From Paenibacillus sp. BJ-4 (GTDB taxonomy: Bacteria; Bacillota; Bacilli; Paenibacillales; Paenibacillaceae): 40,673 bases of DNA. The number at the start of each line of letters is the position of its first letter. Positions within the stretch are counted from its first letter, which is position 1. Below, one piece after another: positions 13,907 through 24,400 of this stretch. Made by a program: the position numbers and the translations under genes. Under the pieces are notes generated by a model. The model had not been told where the DNA came from and did no database searches. It worked only from the letters and a program-made list of their open reading frames with translations. The stretch lies in the NCBI RefSeq assembly GCF_020404765.1, contig NZ_JAIVEM010000043.1, positions 20,768 to 61,440 of the forward strand, given 5' to 3'.

Positions 13907-14406
13907 ATGAGGGTGAAGAGAATAAAGGACCTTTCAAATCAAGAGTTAGTAGCTGAATATAGCGTTATTGTGGCTAAAGAATCTTCATGGATACCATGCC
14001 CGAACGGGAGAGGAATCAAGAAATTTGAAAAGACGATGCAGCGAAGCCAGCTGCTTCGTATAGAGCTGTTAAGCCGCTTGGGCGAGCCGGAGGAATCTAT
14101 TTTTGCTTACGCTTGGGAAAAGGAAACATGGGCAGCAGATGCCAAGCGTTCCAGCCAGCTTCAAGATCACCTCAGAAGTTGGAAAATCGATAAGAAGCGG
14201 GCGCTCACGCTCTCAGACGCTATACAGGTAGCTATTTTTTAGGTGCATTTGATGAAGTCGGCCATGCGAACTATGTTTTAAAGAACGGTGAAGCTGTAGG
14301 CAGTTCACAGGAAGTAGAGGAACTGAAGGAAACTGCCCGTAAGGAAATGCGCCTAATTCGAGCATTTATACGTAAACATACGCGTTCGCGTCTGACTAAG
14401 AGGTAG
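13907..14406 (+). pseudogene. Unrecognised 166-aa protein interrupted at a T run
   Basis: ATG 13907 has an AAGGGAGC site 7 nt upstream and starts MRVKRIKDLSNQELVAEYSV. The frame runs to TAG at 14240-14242, ending LSDAIQVAIF. Directly after the run of six T (14235-14240) the -1 frame continues smoothly as LGAFDEVGHANYVLKNGEAV and ends at TAG 14404-14406 with KHTRSRLTKR. One extra T restores a single protein of about 166 residues. So either a T was lost from a T7 tract, or polymerase or ribosome slippage yields two products. The protein has mixed helical composition and a basic tail, and I recognise no family. The context is phage-like. Confidence 0.6.
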
Positions 14407-14976
14407 AGAGTATCCTTGGTTGGATGTTCCCCGTCTTTAACATGGGAGCGCTCTTTGAATGACAAGTGACTAATTTCCTACTTTACAATATAAAAAGGAG
14501 GAATTTTGATCTAATTTGGCGTATTATATTATTGGCATAATTTACATCCTAAGTGAAAGCGGGAAGTTTATCATTTTTTGAAATTGCGTGATATTGATTT
14601 TTACATGGAATTGGTACTAAATTTATCGAACAGTTGAAGAAACGATATAAATAGGAGAGAAAACGAGGTTTAGACGATCCCTAATAACGAATATATCGAC
14701 TTTGTATCTGGACATATATAGGTTAAGAGAGGGGGGGAATCCGATTATTATAGAGACGGACAAAAAATTAGCTATTTTGATGTTTATCGTTTCTTTATAA
14801 TCAGCGTGTTAATTTACTATCTGAGACATTGAATTTCAATTTCAACTCCAATTCTTTTTACGGATGCGGTGCCAAGTGGTAATTGAAAATGAGATGATGA
14901 ACTTTTTGTTTTTTTATGGAGAGGATTAGCCAGGATCAAGTCATATGTGAAATGAAAAAGGGGTAAAATTAAATTT
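14407..14976. other. Intergenic stretch with no supported gene
   Basis: AT-rich. It contains AAAAAGGAGG at about 14492-14501 without a usable start after it, and GGGAGCGCTCTTTG at 14445, which resembles GGGAGCGCCCTTTT at 11375 and GGGAGCGTTCTTTT at 11699. No gene is seen. Confidence 0.4.
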
Positions 14977-15984
14977 ATGAAAAAGATTCTTGTTTTACTA
15001 ATTTTGCTAATACTATTAGGTGTTACTGCTTGCAGCAATCAAGATCCATCTGAATCTTATAAACAAATAGATTATGATTCAACGTCAACAAGTGAAGTTA
15101 CAAAAGAACAATTTGTTCTAAAAAAAGTAAATTTACAATATGGTAATCAGCAGTACACGAATATACATGATGTCTCCACAAGCAGGTATGCCTTTGAGCA
15201 AGATGACAGATTAACAGTCTCTTCTCAAACGAAACCAAGTAATTATTTCGATACTCCAAAAATATATGTGTCAGTAGGAAAAGATGGAAACTGGGTATCA
15301 AAAGATTTAGCATTAGGTCAATTAGAGCAATATGCTGATGGGGTTCCTGGTGGCTTTATCTTTGCTGATAAGGAATCATATTCAGTAAAGTACCTAGACA
15401 GCAATAATAAAATTCAAGTACATTCTTTTGTTGATAATGGAATAGACAAATCTTGGAAACTGGATAAAGTTGTATTGACATCCAAGGGGTACGCTTTAAA
15501 ATTTGACAATGGAGAGTCTGTGAAGCTCATTTTATGTGGGGATTATGAACATTCTATAGATTTTAATATTAAATTTAAGGTTGATTCATCGTCAAATTTG
15601 AATTTTCAATATGTAGACCTGAATTCTGGTGATATTATAGCAACAGCATCAGCATATTCAAGCATGTTTGTACTCAATCTTAAAACTGGTGAACCACAAT
15701 TTGACAATCTGGGTCAACCTAAAAAATATCCACAATTACTTGGAGATTTTATTGGAAAATCAAAGAGTGGTCAATGGCTTTATGTTGAACATTCAGATGA
15801 TATAGTAAGAATTGGATACCTAGACGATGAACTTCGCTTCGTCGACTATTCAACTATAGAAGGTGTACCTGATCCACATTTAGGTGATAAGTATTTTTTG
15901 GATGGGAAAGAGTTAAGAATGATAGGGACTTACAAGTATAGAGGAAAAGATTCTATTTATGAAGCCCTAATTGATATAAATTAA
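14977..15984 (+). CDS. Putative lipoprotein of unknown function
   Basis: 335 residues. The N-terminus MKKILVLLILLILLG followed by VTACSN is a lipoprotein signal peptide, with the lipidated Cys at residue 19, so the protein should sit on the outer face of the membrane. The mature part is rich in short beta-strand-like runs with repeated aromatic, Gly and Asp turns (for example SVGKDGNWVSKDLALGQL, GKSKSGQWLYVEHSDDIV). This would fit a beta-propeller or similar extracellular fold, but no family is recognised. AAAAAGGGG lies a rather long 13 nt from the ATG. No partner gene is adjacent. Confidence 0.75.
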   Translation: MKKILVLLILLILLGVTACSNQDPSESYKQIDYDSTSTSEVTKEQFVLKKVNLQYGNQQYTNIHDVSTSRYAFEQDDRLTVSSQTKPSNYFDTPKIYVSVGKDGNWVSKDLALGQLEQYADGVPGGFIFADKESYSVKYLDSNNKIQVHSFVDNGIDKSWKLDKVVLTSKGYALKFDNGESVKLILCGDYEHSIDFNIKFKVDSSSNLNFQYVDLNSGDIIATASAYSSMFVLNLKTGEPQFDNLGQPKKYPQLLGDFIGKSKSGQWLYVEHSDDIVRIGYLDDELRFVDYSTIEGVPDPHLGDKYFLDGKELRMIGTYKYRGKDSIYEALIDIN

Positions 15985-16150
15985 CTGTTAGATAAGCAGT
16001 TTTGGTGAAAAAAAACTTGCTGCTTTGTTACGAGAAAGGTGCCTTGAAGAGTGTGGTTTAAATATGATGTATAGGAGCGATTAGATCAACTGTGGCTCTG
16101 TAGAAGAGCAAAATAAGGATACAGATTAAATTAGAGACATAATAAGTATA

Positions 16151-16194
16151 AAAGCCGGTGATCCTACTACAGAGTAGTTCACCGGCTTTCATTT
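16151..16194. terminator. Bidirectional terminator
   Basis: AAAGCCGGTGA 16151-16161 pairs perfectly with TCACCGGCTTT 16179-16189, followed by CATTTT. It can end transcripts from the lipoprotein gene on the left and from the minus-strand remnant on the right. Confidence 0.75.
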
Positions 16195-16255
16195 TAATGG
16201 CCATCGGTATTCTAATATAAAATGCTCATGGTTATGATACTAATGATGGGGCTAG

Positions 16256-16433
16256 TCACATTTTTTCGTCCTTACTAGCTTGGAACTTTTCTATTAACTC
16301 AGCAATCCTATTTGAATGTTTTTCCGACAGTTCATTCTTCAATTCAGATAATTTTTCTTGCCATTCACTTTTTACTCGAAACTCTGCTTCTTTAATCTCT
16401 ATGGCTTTTTCCTTTATAAATTTCAGAGTATTC
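16256..16433 (-). pseudogene. Coiled-coil C-terminal remnant
   Basis: A minus-strand frame without a start codon reads FIKEKAIEIKEAEFRVKSEW, then a charged heptad-like run (KLSELKNELSEKHSNRIAEL) and ends SKDEKM-stop at 16256. It looks like the tail of a coiled-coil protein whose 5' part is shifted out of frame (a stop lies just upstream in frame). The function is unknown. Confidence 0.35.
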
Positions 16434-16696
16434 GCTCAAATTCCTTCTTAATCTGTAATCTACATTCCATATACTAACATTTATTATTGAAAATTATGTA
16501 AAAAGAGCGAAGGAGATTGTTGATGTCTTAGGTTATCCTTAAGCCTTTGGGTGTGCCCCTTTTATGTGAAAAAAAATCGGTGGAATCGAATCTCATACTG
16601 ACCGAATAAGTCAGACTTTCAATAGGCTAAAAAATATGTTTGTAGTTTCTCATATGTAGGTAGAGCTTGTAATCATTTTAGGTAAAATCAACCCCA

Positions 16697-16728
16697 CGAA
16701 TCAACCGAAAGGTTGATTCGCATTTTTT
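16697..16728 (+). terminator. Rho-independent terminator with GAAA tetraloop
   Basis: CGAATCAACC 16697-16706, loop GAAA, GGTTGATTCG 16711-16720, then CATTTTTT. A very stable terminator that insulates the cluster from upstream transcription. Confidence 0.85.
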
Positions 16729-16997
16729 AGTTGAGAGTTTAAAATAAAGACGTAAATTAGAACAATATCTACTTGAATAAACGATAAAGAAAAACTTTTA
16801 GCTTGGGTATCATAATTCTGTCAAAAGCCGTTGAAGACAAATGGTAGAATAATCTTTAGAAATTACTACCAAAAAAGTTTTTAATTAAGTTAATATTTAC
16901 TTTTGTTATAAAAATAACCATTATTGCATATGGAGTTATAAATTATAAATAGAACATTTATGATGAAAATTGTATTCTTAAATTTCTCAGTGATAGC

Positions 16998-17026
16998 TTG
17001 ACGAGTTATCGCCTTCTAACTACGAT
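16998..17026 (+). promoter_or_regulatory. Candidate promoter of the biosynthetic cluster
   Basis: TTGACG (16998-17003) and TACGAT (17021-17026) with an exact 17-bp spacer, 85 bp upstream of the first cluster gene. No other equally good sigma-A site was seen between the terminator at 16728 and the gene. Confidence 0.55.
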
Positions 17027-17110
17027 CCAATTCCTTCCGTACATCTTGATTTTACATATCTGATTTACCAAAACCGCAACACCACTTTTTAAATGAGAGG
17101 AGTTATTAAT

Positions 17111-17890
17111 ATGGCACAAGTTATTCCGAGTTTAGAATTAAAATGGGGGTTTCCGTATACCTCTCCTAATGGAACAGAGCCTTCGCCTTATATGTACCAA
17201 ATTGATTTAAATCATGAAGTAGGACCAGGTATGCTGTTCCATGATTGTTTGTTGAAAATTGCAAATGCTCACAAAGAACACGAAAATGGGAGCACCTATT
17301 CCTGTTATGGAAGTTGGATTGGTGAAGGAGTAGTATGGCTAATGTATCCATTAAATGACGCTGACGGACGTGAAAAAGCGCCCTCTGATAAGGAAATTAT
17401 GTATGAAATATACGGCGAAAAGGAAGGCAAAGAATGCTTAGAAGCGTTTGCTTCTACGCTGATTTCAAGTGAAAGCAAGTTGCTAAAATACTATCCTACG
17501 GCCAGTAACCCTTCAAAAGAAAAGGAAGAAACGCCGTTGGAGTATATTTATTACGCCATCGTCCAGCTCAATGAGCTAACTGACACGGAAAAATATCAAG
17601 AAATGGTATCCAAAGCAGTTCAAGCCCATAATCAGCACAGTCAAGGCTTAAACTGGGTAACCTATGTCGAAGAGGGGACAAATCATCGCATGCTTCATCT
17701 ATATGTGCCGATGAGAAGCTTCGGTGAAATGGATCATTGGCAAGGTCTAAGGGATATTTTAAGCGTATATGGAAGTGAAGAGGCAAAGAGAATTTATGAC
17801 TCACTCCTTTCCGGCGTTGAAGACTACAAATCATATTTGATGACTTTCGTACCTAGTTGCGATAATTCCGGTTGTGAATTCGTTGAGTAG
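17111..17890 (+). CDS. Unrecognised two-repeat protein at the head of the cluster
   Basis: 259 residues; ATG 17111 is set by AGAGGAG 10 nt upstream (the in-frame ATG 17093 lies before that site). The protein is an internal duplication. Each half of about 110 residues carries an AH-x2-H-x2-G motif (AHKEHENG, AHNQHSQG), a beta-strand run, a Y-P or V-P-M turn (WLMYPLNDADG, HLYVPMRSFGEMDHW), and a helix with a YG-x-E-x-A/G-K motif. The next gene encodes a third copy. The fold could be a dimeric alpha+beta barrel, as in monooxygenase-like or cyclase-like proteins, but this is inference. No signal peptide, so it is cytoplasmic. Its place suggests tailoring, chaperoning or self-protection for the hybrid product. 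Confidence 0.75.
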   Translation: MAQVIPSLELKWGFPYTSPNGTEPSPYMYQIDLNHEVGPGMLFHDCLLKIANAHKEHENGSTYSCYGSWIGEGVVWLMYPLNDADGREKAPSDKEIMYEIYGEKEGKECLEAFASTLISSESKLLKYYPTASNPSKEKEETPLEYIYYAIVQLNELTDTEKYQEMVSKAVQAHNQHSQGLNWVTYVEEGTNHRMLHLYVPMRSFGEMDHWQGLRDILSVYGSEEAKRIYDSLLSGVEDYKSYLMTFVPSCDNSGCEFVE

Positions 17891-17940
17891 TAATCTAAAT
17901 ATATGATTATTTTGAACTTTAAAAAAGGAGTTGTTTACTT

Positions 17941-18285
17941 ATGGAACAATTTTTATATAACCTTGATTTCTATATAATACCAAGCAAAAAAACTCAATTT
18001 GAAGAAAACTTCACCAAAATCCTTGTGGCACATAATAATCATCCTCAAGGACTGGGACACAGGCTGACATTTTACCGGACGTTTATTGGTGGAGATGACG
18101 TTTTGTCATTGACGCTTCCAATGGAGTCGTTGGGTGATATGGATCTATGGATGCATACACCTGAAATTGTTATTGAGTATTTCGGTCAGGAGGAGGGAAT
18201 CCGTATTCTAAACGATTACTCTGCGGCTATGAAGATATGGAAGAGCAAAATTACAAAACGCTTCGAATTTAACACAGCAATTTAA
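17941..18285 (+). CDS. Single-repeat paralogue of the preceding protein
   Basis: 114 residues with one copy of the same domain: AHNNHPQG, then FIGGDDVLSLTLPMESLGDM followed by DLW, and a C-terminal helix with YFGQEEGIRIL. It is closest to the second half of its neighbour (AHN-x-H-x-QG and PM-x-S-x-G-x-MD-x-W shared). An AAAAAAGGAG site precedes the ATG. It lies 50 bp after the previous stop, so the two are one transcript and their products may form a mixed oligomer. A hairpin at 18288-18319 starts 3 bp after the stop. The function is unknown. Confidence 0.75.
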   Translation: MEQFLYNLDFYIIPSKKTQFEENFTKILVAHNNHPQGLGHRLTFYRTFIGGDDVLSLTLPMESLGDMDLWMHTPEIVIEYFGQEEGIRILNDYSAAMKIWKSKITKRFEFNTAI

Positions 18286-18287
18286 CA

Positions 18288-18319
18288 AATGCCGCCATCG
18301 ATGGATCGGTGGCGGCATT
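18288..18319 (+). terminator. Stem-loop after the paralogue pair
   Basis: AATGCCGCCA 18288-18297 pairs with TGGCGGCATT 18310-18319. It is GC-rich but has no T tract, so it may protect the mRNA 3' end rather than terminate transcription. Confidence 0.55.
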
Positions 18320-18350
18320 ATTCACTCTATCATTCCAGCCAATCTTATCT

Positions 18351-18394
18351 AAAAGTGTTCCTTCCCTTTTCAAAAGAAGAAACACTTTTTAATT
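18351..18394 (+). terminator. Terminator or attenuator in the leader of the first megasynthase
   Basis: AAAAGTGTT 18351-18359 pairs with AACACTTTT 18381-18389, with an inner CTTC/GAAG pairing, and a T run follows. It ends about 25 nt before the ribosome site of the megasynthase gene. It therefore either separates two operons or controls read-through into the megasynthases. Confidence 0.65.
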
Positions 18395-18427
18395 ATACAT
18401 GGCTTTTTATTTGTGGAGGTGAAAGTA

Positions 18428-21400
18428 GTGCTAAAGAAATCTTCAATTCTGGAAATTATTCAACAACGTGTGGTAGAAATGCCAAATCAAACGATACATA
18501 CGTTTCTTAAGGACGGAGGATTACCGTCCGACTTGCTCACTTATACTCAACTAGACCTTCGGGCCAAAGCCATAGCAAGTGCTTTACAAGTCAAGGTTAG
18601 ACCGGGTCAGCGGGCAATTCTTCTTTTTAATCCTGGCATCCATTATATAACTGCGCTTTTTGGCTGTTTATATGCTGGGGTCATTGCGGTTCCTGCTTAT
18701 CCTCCCCGTCTTAGGAATCAGTCGCTTGACCGGGGGAGCCTACGAATTTGCTCTATGATTCAAGACTCTAATCCCGTGATTGTATTAACTGAATCGGGAT
18801 TATTGACACAACTTGAAGGTTGTAAAGAACAGGTCCCTGAACTCTTAACGATGCTACGCTTAGTAGTTGATCACATCCCTTGTAGTCAAGCGAACTCCTA
18901 TGATCCATTCGATGCAGCTTCGGACATGGTAGCTTACCTTCAATACACATCTGGCTCTACGTCCACCCCCAAGGGAGTAATGGTCACGCACGGTAACTTG
19001 TTGGCACAATGCCATCTTATGGTGCAATCCTTACGATATAAAGAGAACTCCGTTTCTCTTATATGGCTTCCTCCTTTTCATGATTGGGGGCTAATCGAAG
19101 GGATTATGCTTCCTGTTTACAATGGGCATTGTGGATACTTGATGGACCCGGTCTCTTTCGTACAGCGGCCCGTCCGCTGGCTTGAGGCGATCACACAATG
19201 GAAAATTACACATGGCGGAGGACCAAACTTTGCCTTTGATTTATGTATACAAAAGGTGACTCCGGAGCAAATTTGTGAGTTAGATTTGAGCAGTTGGGAT
19301 TCAGTAGCTGTCTCGGCAGAGCCCGTTCGAAAAGACACGTTGGAGGAATTTGCATCTAGGTTTGCCACTTGTGGATTTAGAAGGCAAGCGTTGGCACCTG
19401 CGTATGGCATGGCGGAAACAACCCTTCAAGTCGCGTCATCCTTAAATAATGGCCCGTCCTATGTCATAGCAGATGCTTCAGAATTGGCCTTGAATAGGAT
19501 TGTGGATTGCAGTAATGAAGAAAATGGCGCCGCCTTGCCTTCCTGTGGGAAAGCGGGTTGGGATACGAGAATTCTTATTGTAGACCCGGAAACACTTAAA
19601 ATCCGCGCAGAAAATCAGGTCGGTGAAATATGGGTGTCAGGCAGATCGGTAAGTGCAGGCTATTGGAACCAGCCGAAGGAGACGGTAGATATGTTCCAGG
19701 CCTATACAAGCGACACAAATGAAGGACCCTTTTTACGCACAGGTGATCTAGGTTTTTTACGGAACGAAGATTTGTACTTTACGGGACGTCTCAAAGATTT
19801 GATTATCGTCGATGGGCAAAATCACTATCCACAGGATATAGAACTTACTGTAGAGAAAAGTTGCTCTATTGTACGCAGAGGTGCGGGCGCAGCTTTTGCT
19901 GTAAGGACCTATGGAACGGAAGGGGTTGGTGTTGTCTATGAAGTCGAGCGTTCAGCTCGCAAGGCTAATCTTGACATAGAGGCGATTGCTCATCAAATTC
20001 GTAAGGCGATCTCCGCCGCGCACGGTATTTCTTTAGTATGTCTAACCCTAATTCGTCCTGGAAGCATTCCAAAAACAAGCAGCGGGAAAATTCAACGCAG
20101 CGCCAGTAGGAATGCTTATGAAAACGGATTACTGAATGCTATTGTCAGTTGGAAATCCTTGGGGCAATCTCAAAATGAAAACAGGGCTATTCAAGTGGAT
20201 CATCACAAATGGCGACAATCTGCCAGTTCTGAGAAAGTAGAGACGCTGGAGCGATGGATCTGTGAACAGATAGCTCCCCGGCTAGGCATGCTTCCTGAGG
20301 AAATTAACGTGCGGATGTCCTTTTCGTCTATGGGGCTCAGCTCAAAAGAAACCATCCTTCTGACGGGTGAGATAGAGTCGTACGTCGGATGGAAGCTATC
20401 TTCGACGTTGTTGTATGAGCAACCAGACATCCATGAGTTAGCGAATTACCTAGTAGAAGGAAATTCCGTTAACAACAAGGGAAGCAAACCTGAGTCAAAT
20501 CTGCCCAAGCCAACCGATGATGTGGAATCTATTGCGATTGTTGGAATGGCTTGTCGCTTCCCTGGAGCATCTGATCCGGAAGATTTTTGGCGGGTGCTTC
20601 AGAGAGGAGAGGACTGTATTACCGAGATCCCGCCAGATCGTTGGTCTCTGGAAGAATATTATGATGCTGATCCTGACGTGCCAGGAAAAACTTATAGCAG
20701 GCATGGGGGGTTCCTATCCGATATTGATGTCTTTGATGCCGGACTGTTCAATATCTCACGTCCTGAAGCAATGGAAATGGACCCGCAGCATCGGATTCTG
20801 CTGGAGTTGAGTTGGGAGGCTCTGGAACGGAGCGGTCAATCGCCAGATCGTCTAGCAGGTCATCCTACAGGAGTATTCCTAGGTCTAAGCTACAGTGACT
20901 ATCAACGCTTGCAGTTTATGGATATTGAACGACTTGGCCCATATGCTGTTTCTGGCGGAGCGTTAAGTACTGCAGCAGGGCGAATTTCATACTGCTTGGG
21001 ACTACAAGGACCTTCAATTGCAGTAGATACCGCCTGTTCATCTTCGTTAATGGCTGTGCACTTGGCCTGCCAAAGCTTACTCAATGGAGAATGCGAGATA
21101 GCTTTAGCGGGCGGTGCTAACCTTACGATCGCGCCTCAACTGTATATTAGCCTCTCTAAGGCAAAAATGTTGTCTCCTACCGGACGATGTCATACCTTCG
21201 ACAGTACCGCTGACGGGTATGTACGTGGGGAAGGCTGCGCAGTTATTGTATTGAAGAAGCTCTCTGACGCTCAAGCTGCAAAAGACAATATCTTAGCGGT
21301 TATCCGTGGTTCGGCTGCCAATCAAGACGGGCGAACGAATGGTCTTACCGCACCGAGCAAGGCTGCCCAGACGTCGGTTATCCGTGAAGCGCTCTGCAAT

Positions 21401-24400
21401 GCGGGTGTACTGCCGAATGAGGTTCAATATGTGGAGGCGCACGGTACAGGAACTGTATTGGGAGACCCTATAGAAATCCATGCTCTCGCTGACGCGTTTT
21501 GTGAGGAACGCAATGCGGAAAATACTCTTTTTGTCGGATCTGTAAAAACGAATATAGGTCATTTGGAATCAGCAGCTGGCATCGCGGGTTTACTAAAAAC
21601 AGTTCTTTCGCTGCAAAATCGGTCTATACCCAAAAACCTCCATTTCTACCAGCCTAACCCTTACATTGATTGGAACTCGCTTCCTATCAAAGTACCGACA
21701 CTAAATATGCCCTGGCAGCCAGGACCTTCTTTACGAAGGATCGCTGGAGTCAGCTCATTTGGATTCAGCGGAACGAATGTACATGTTATTCTGGAAGAAG
21801 CGCCATCTGTTGTTGACAAGCCGATAACGGAACCTGTCGATTCTTCGTTACAACTGCTAACTTTGTCAGCGAGCAGTGAATGGTCGCTACGGACTTTGGC
21901 AGAACGATACGGGAGGTTTCTGCAAGAATCTCCGTCAGTTTCGTTAGCAGATTTCTGTCATGCGGCAAATACGACGCGAGCTGATCTGCAGTATAGAATA
22001 GCTATGGTGGGGGCAACTAAAGAGGAAATGTCTGATCAATTGCTCTTAATCGATAAAAGAATGGACAAACCACTCTCTTTAACAAAGACGTTCAAAACAC
22101 CCAAAATTGCTTTCATTTTCGCTGGACAAGGAGAGGCGTACCCCGGTATGGGTCGGCAACTGTATGAGACGGAATTCATATTCCGAAAGACCATTAATGC
22201 TTGTGATCTAACGCTTCAGGCATTTCCTGCATTTCAAGGGCGATCAATTAAAGCTGCAATTCTTGGAGAGAAGGAAGCAAACAACTGGATGAAAGACACT
22301 TCTTATGTTCAACCGCTTCTTTTTGCTTTTCAGTATGCCCTAACTGAACTTTACCGCACTTGGGGGATTGAACCTTCTGCTGTGAGTGGTCACAGTTTAG
22401 GAGAATTTTCTGCTGCGTGTGCCTCCGGCATGTTGGGCTGGATGGATGGATTGCAATTGGTGGCCGAACGCGGTCAGTTGATGCAATCTTTAGTAGAACC
22501 CGGCCGCATGGTCGCTGTTATGCTGGGATTAGCCGAAGTAGAAAACCTGCTGGCACCTTATGCAGATCGTTTATCAGTCGCTGCTATTAATAGTGCAGGG
22601 AATACTGTGGTTGCTGGGGATACAGAGGCTATTGACCAACTGTGCGAGCATCTGAATGCCAATCGAGTGGATAGTCGACTATTGCGGGTTTCGCATGCTT
22701 TTCATTCTGCCAAAATGGATGTAGTGATGGAGCCATTTGAGGCTGTTGCGACAAAATACGCTTATGGAGCACCTCAAATTCCACTCATTCGTAATTTGAC
22801 TGGGACAGTTTGGCAAGCTGGAGAAAAGCCGAATGCCGAGTATTGGCGTGATCACCTTCGTCAGCCGGTAAAATTTGCGGCGGGTATACAAGTGCTCGGT
22901 GGGCTGGGTTGTGATGTATTTATCGAAATCGGGCCAACGGCAACACTCACACATTTGATATCTCAGACTCTGATTAATACCGTCTCTCTTCCGTCATTGA
23001 GGAAAGGAAGGGACGAAAGTAGAACTCTTTTGGAGACACTAGGATCATTGTATTCGAGAGGATCTATTTTAAATTGGAGCGGCAGAAATACACGACAGTC
23101 AAAAAAAAATGAGTCAAAAAAAATTGTACTCCCTACCTATCCATTCGATAAAAAGCATTATTGGAGTCCATCAGTAACGGCTGATTGGTCAAATTACAGG
23201 GAAGCAAGAGGAAGCGAGCTTACAAGTGAAGCTGAATTAAGTAACATCTTATCTTCTGGATTCGAGTCAACGATAGAGGATCACCCGTACTGCGATGTGC
23301 GGAAGGAGGACATCAACTATATTGAGCGAATCCTTGAGAACGGAATAGATCGAACAGAGGCGCTAGCCGCTTATCTTCACAATGTGCTAGCTTCAATGCT
23401 AATGCTTTCAGAACAATCTCTGGAAGACCAGCAAGTGATGAGCACAATGGGATTCGACTCGTTGATGGCTATACAATTGCGCAATCGTCTGAAATGTGAT
23501 CTTGGGATTGATCTATCCATCGCCTTGCTGATGGGGGAAGCGACAATAGTAAGTATAGCTTCAGAATGTGCTCGACTCGTTGACCTTGCGATAAGCGCCG
23601 GTTTGCAAGTTGAGCCAGAGCTGATTATGCGACTGGACAGGAAAGAAAAATCGTTCGCGCTGTCGACGTCGCAAATGCAGCTCTGGTTGCTTCAAGAAAT
23701 AGACCCTTTAACGACTGCTTACAACTTGCCTACTGGCCTGCGACTGAAAGGAACGCTGCAACAAGACATTTTGCACCGATGCCTTCAGGAGCTTCTTGAC
23801 AGACATGAGATTCTACGGGTTCGTATTGATGTTGTTGAAGGGGAACCACGCCAGCGGGTACTTGCTCCCGAACCAATGCCATTACCAATCGTTGATCTTC
23901 GCCATCTCTCACTAGAACGGGCTGAGCAAGAAGCGCGCCGTATTGCTTTAGAGGAGGCCAGTTGTCCGCTGGATTTGAATAAAAATCCGCTTATGCGGGC
24001 GCAGCTTATAAGACTTAGTGATGAGGATCACATTTTGCTCCTCTTGTTTCACCATATCGTGGCAGACGGATGGTCTTTGGTCGGTGTATTACTACAAGAG
24101 CTGGATTTATTGTACACCGCGTTTTTGAAGGGGGATGATTACCCGCTTCCTGAACTGCGAATTCAATATGTTGATTATGCCCAGTGGCAGCGGTCACGAT
24201 TAAGTGCCACTTATCTCGCTCCTCATTTGCACTATTGGAAAGAGCATTTGGAAGGGGCTTCTTTTGAACCCTGCTTTCCAGCCGATCGGCAGCGGAATGC
24301 CTTTACTAAGCATGTTGGGCGCAGGATACACGCTTACCTGTCAACTGATTTAATAGAAGCGGTGAATGCATTGAGTCGGGCTCAGAACGTTACTCCTTTC

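Larger units (their letters stand above)
15985..17092. other. Long gene-poor stretch before the biosynthetic cluster
   Basis: Holds two rho-independent terminators (16151-16189 and 16697-16728), a minus-strand coiled-coil remnant (16256-16433) and the candidate promoter at 16998-17026. Nothing else coding is seen. Confidence 0.5.

Noticed and set aside
14271..14465. 64-codon minus-strand ORF
   Set aside because: Antisense to the -1 frame continuation of the 166-aa protein.
18413..18427. GTG start at 18413 for synthetase 1
   Set aside because: It overlaps the ribosome site GGAGGTGA; GTG 18428 has the correct spacing.
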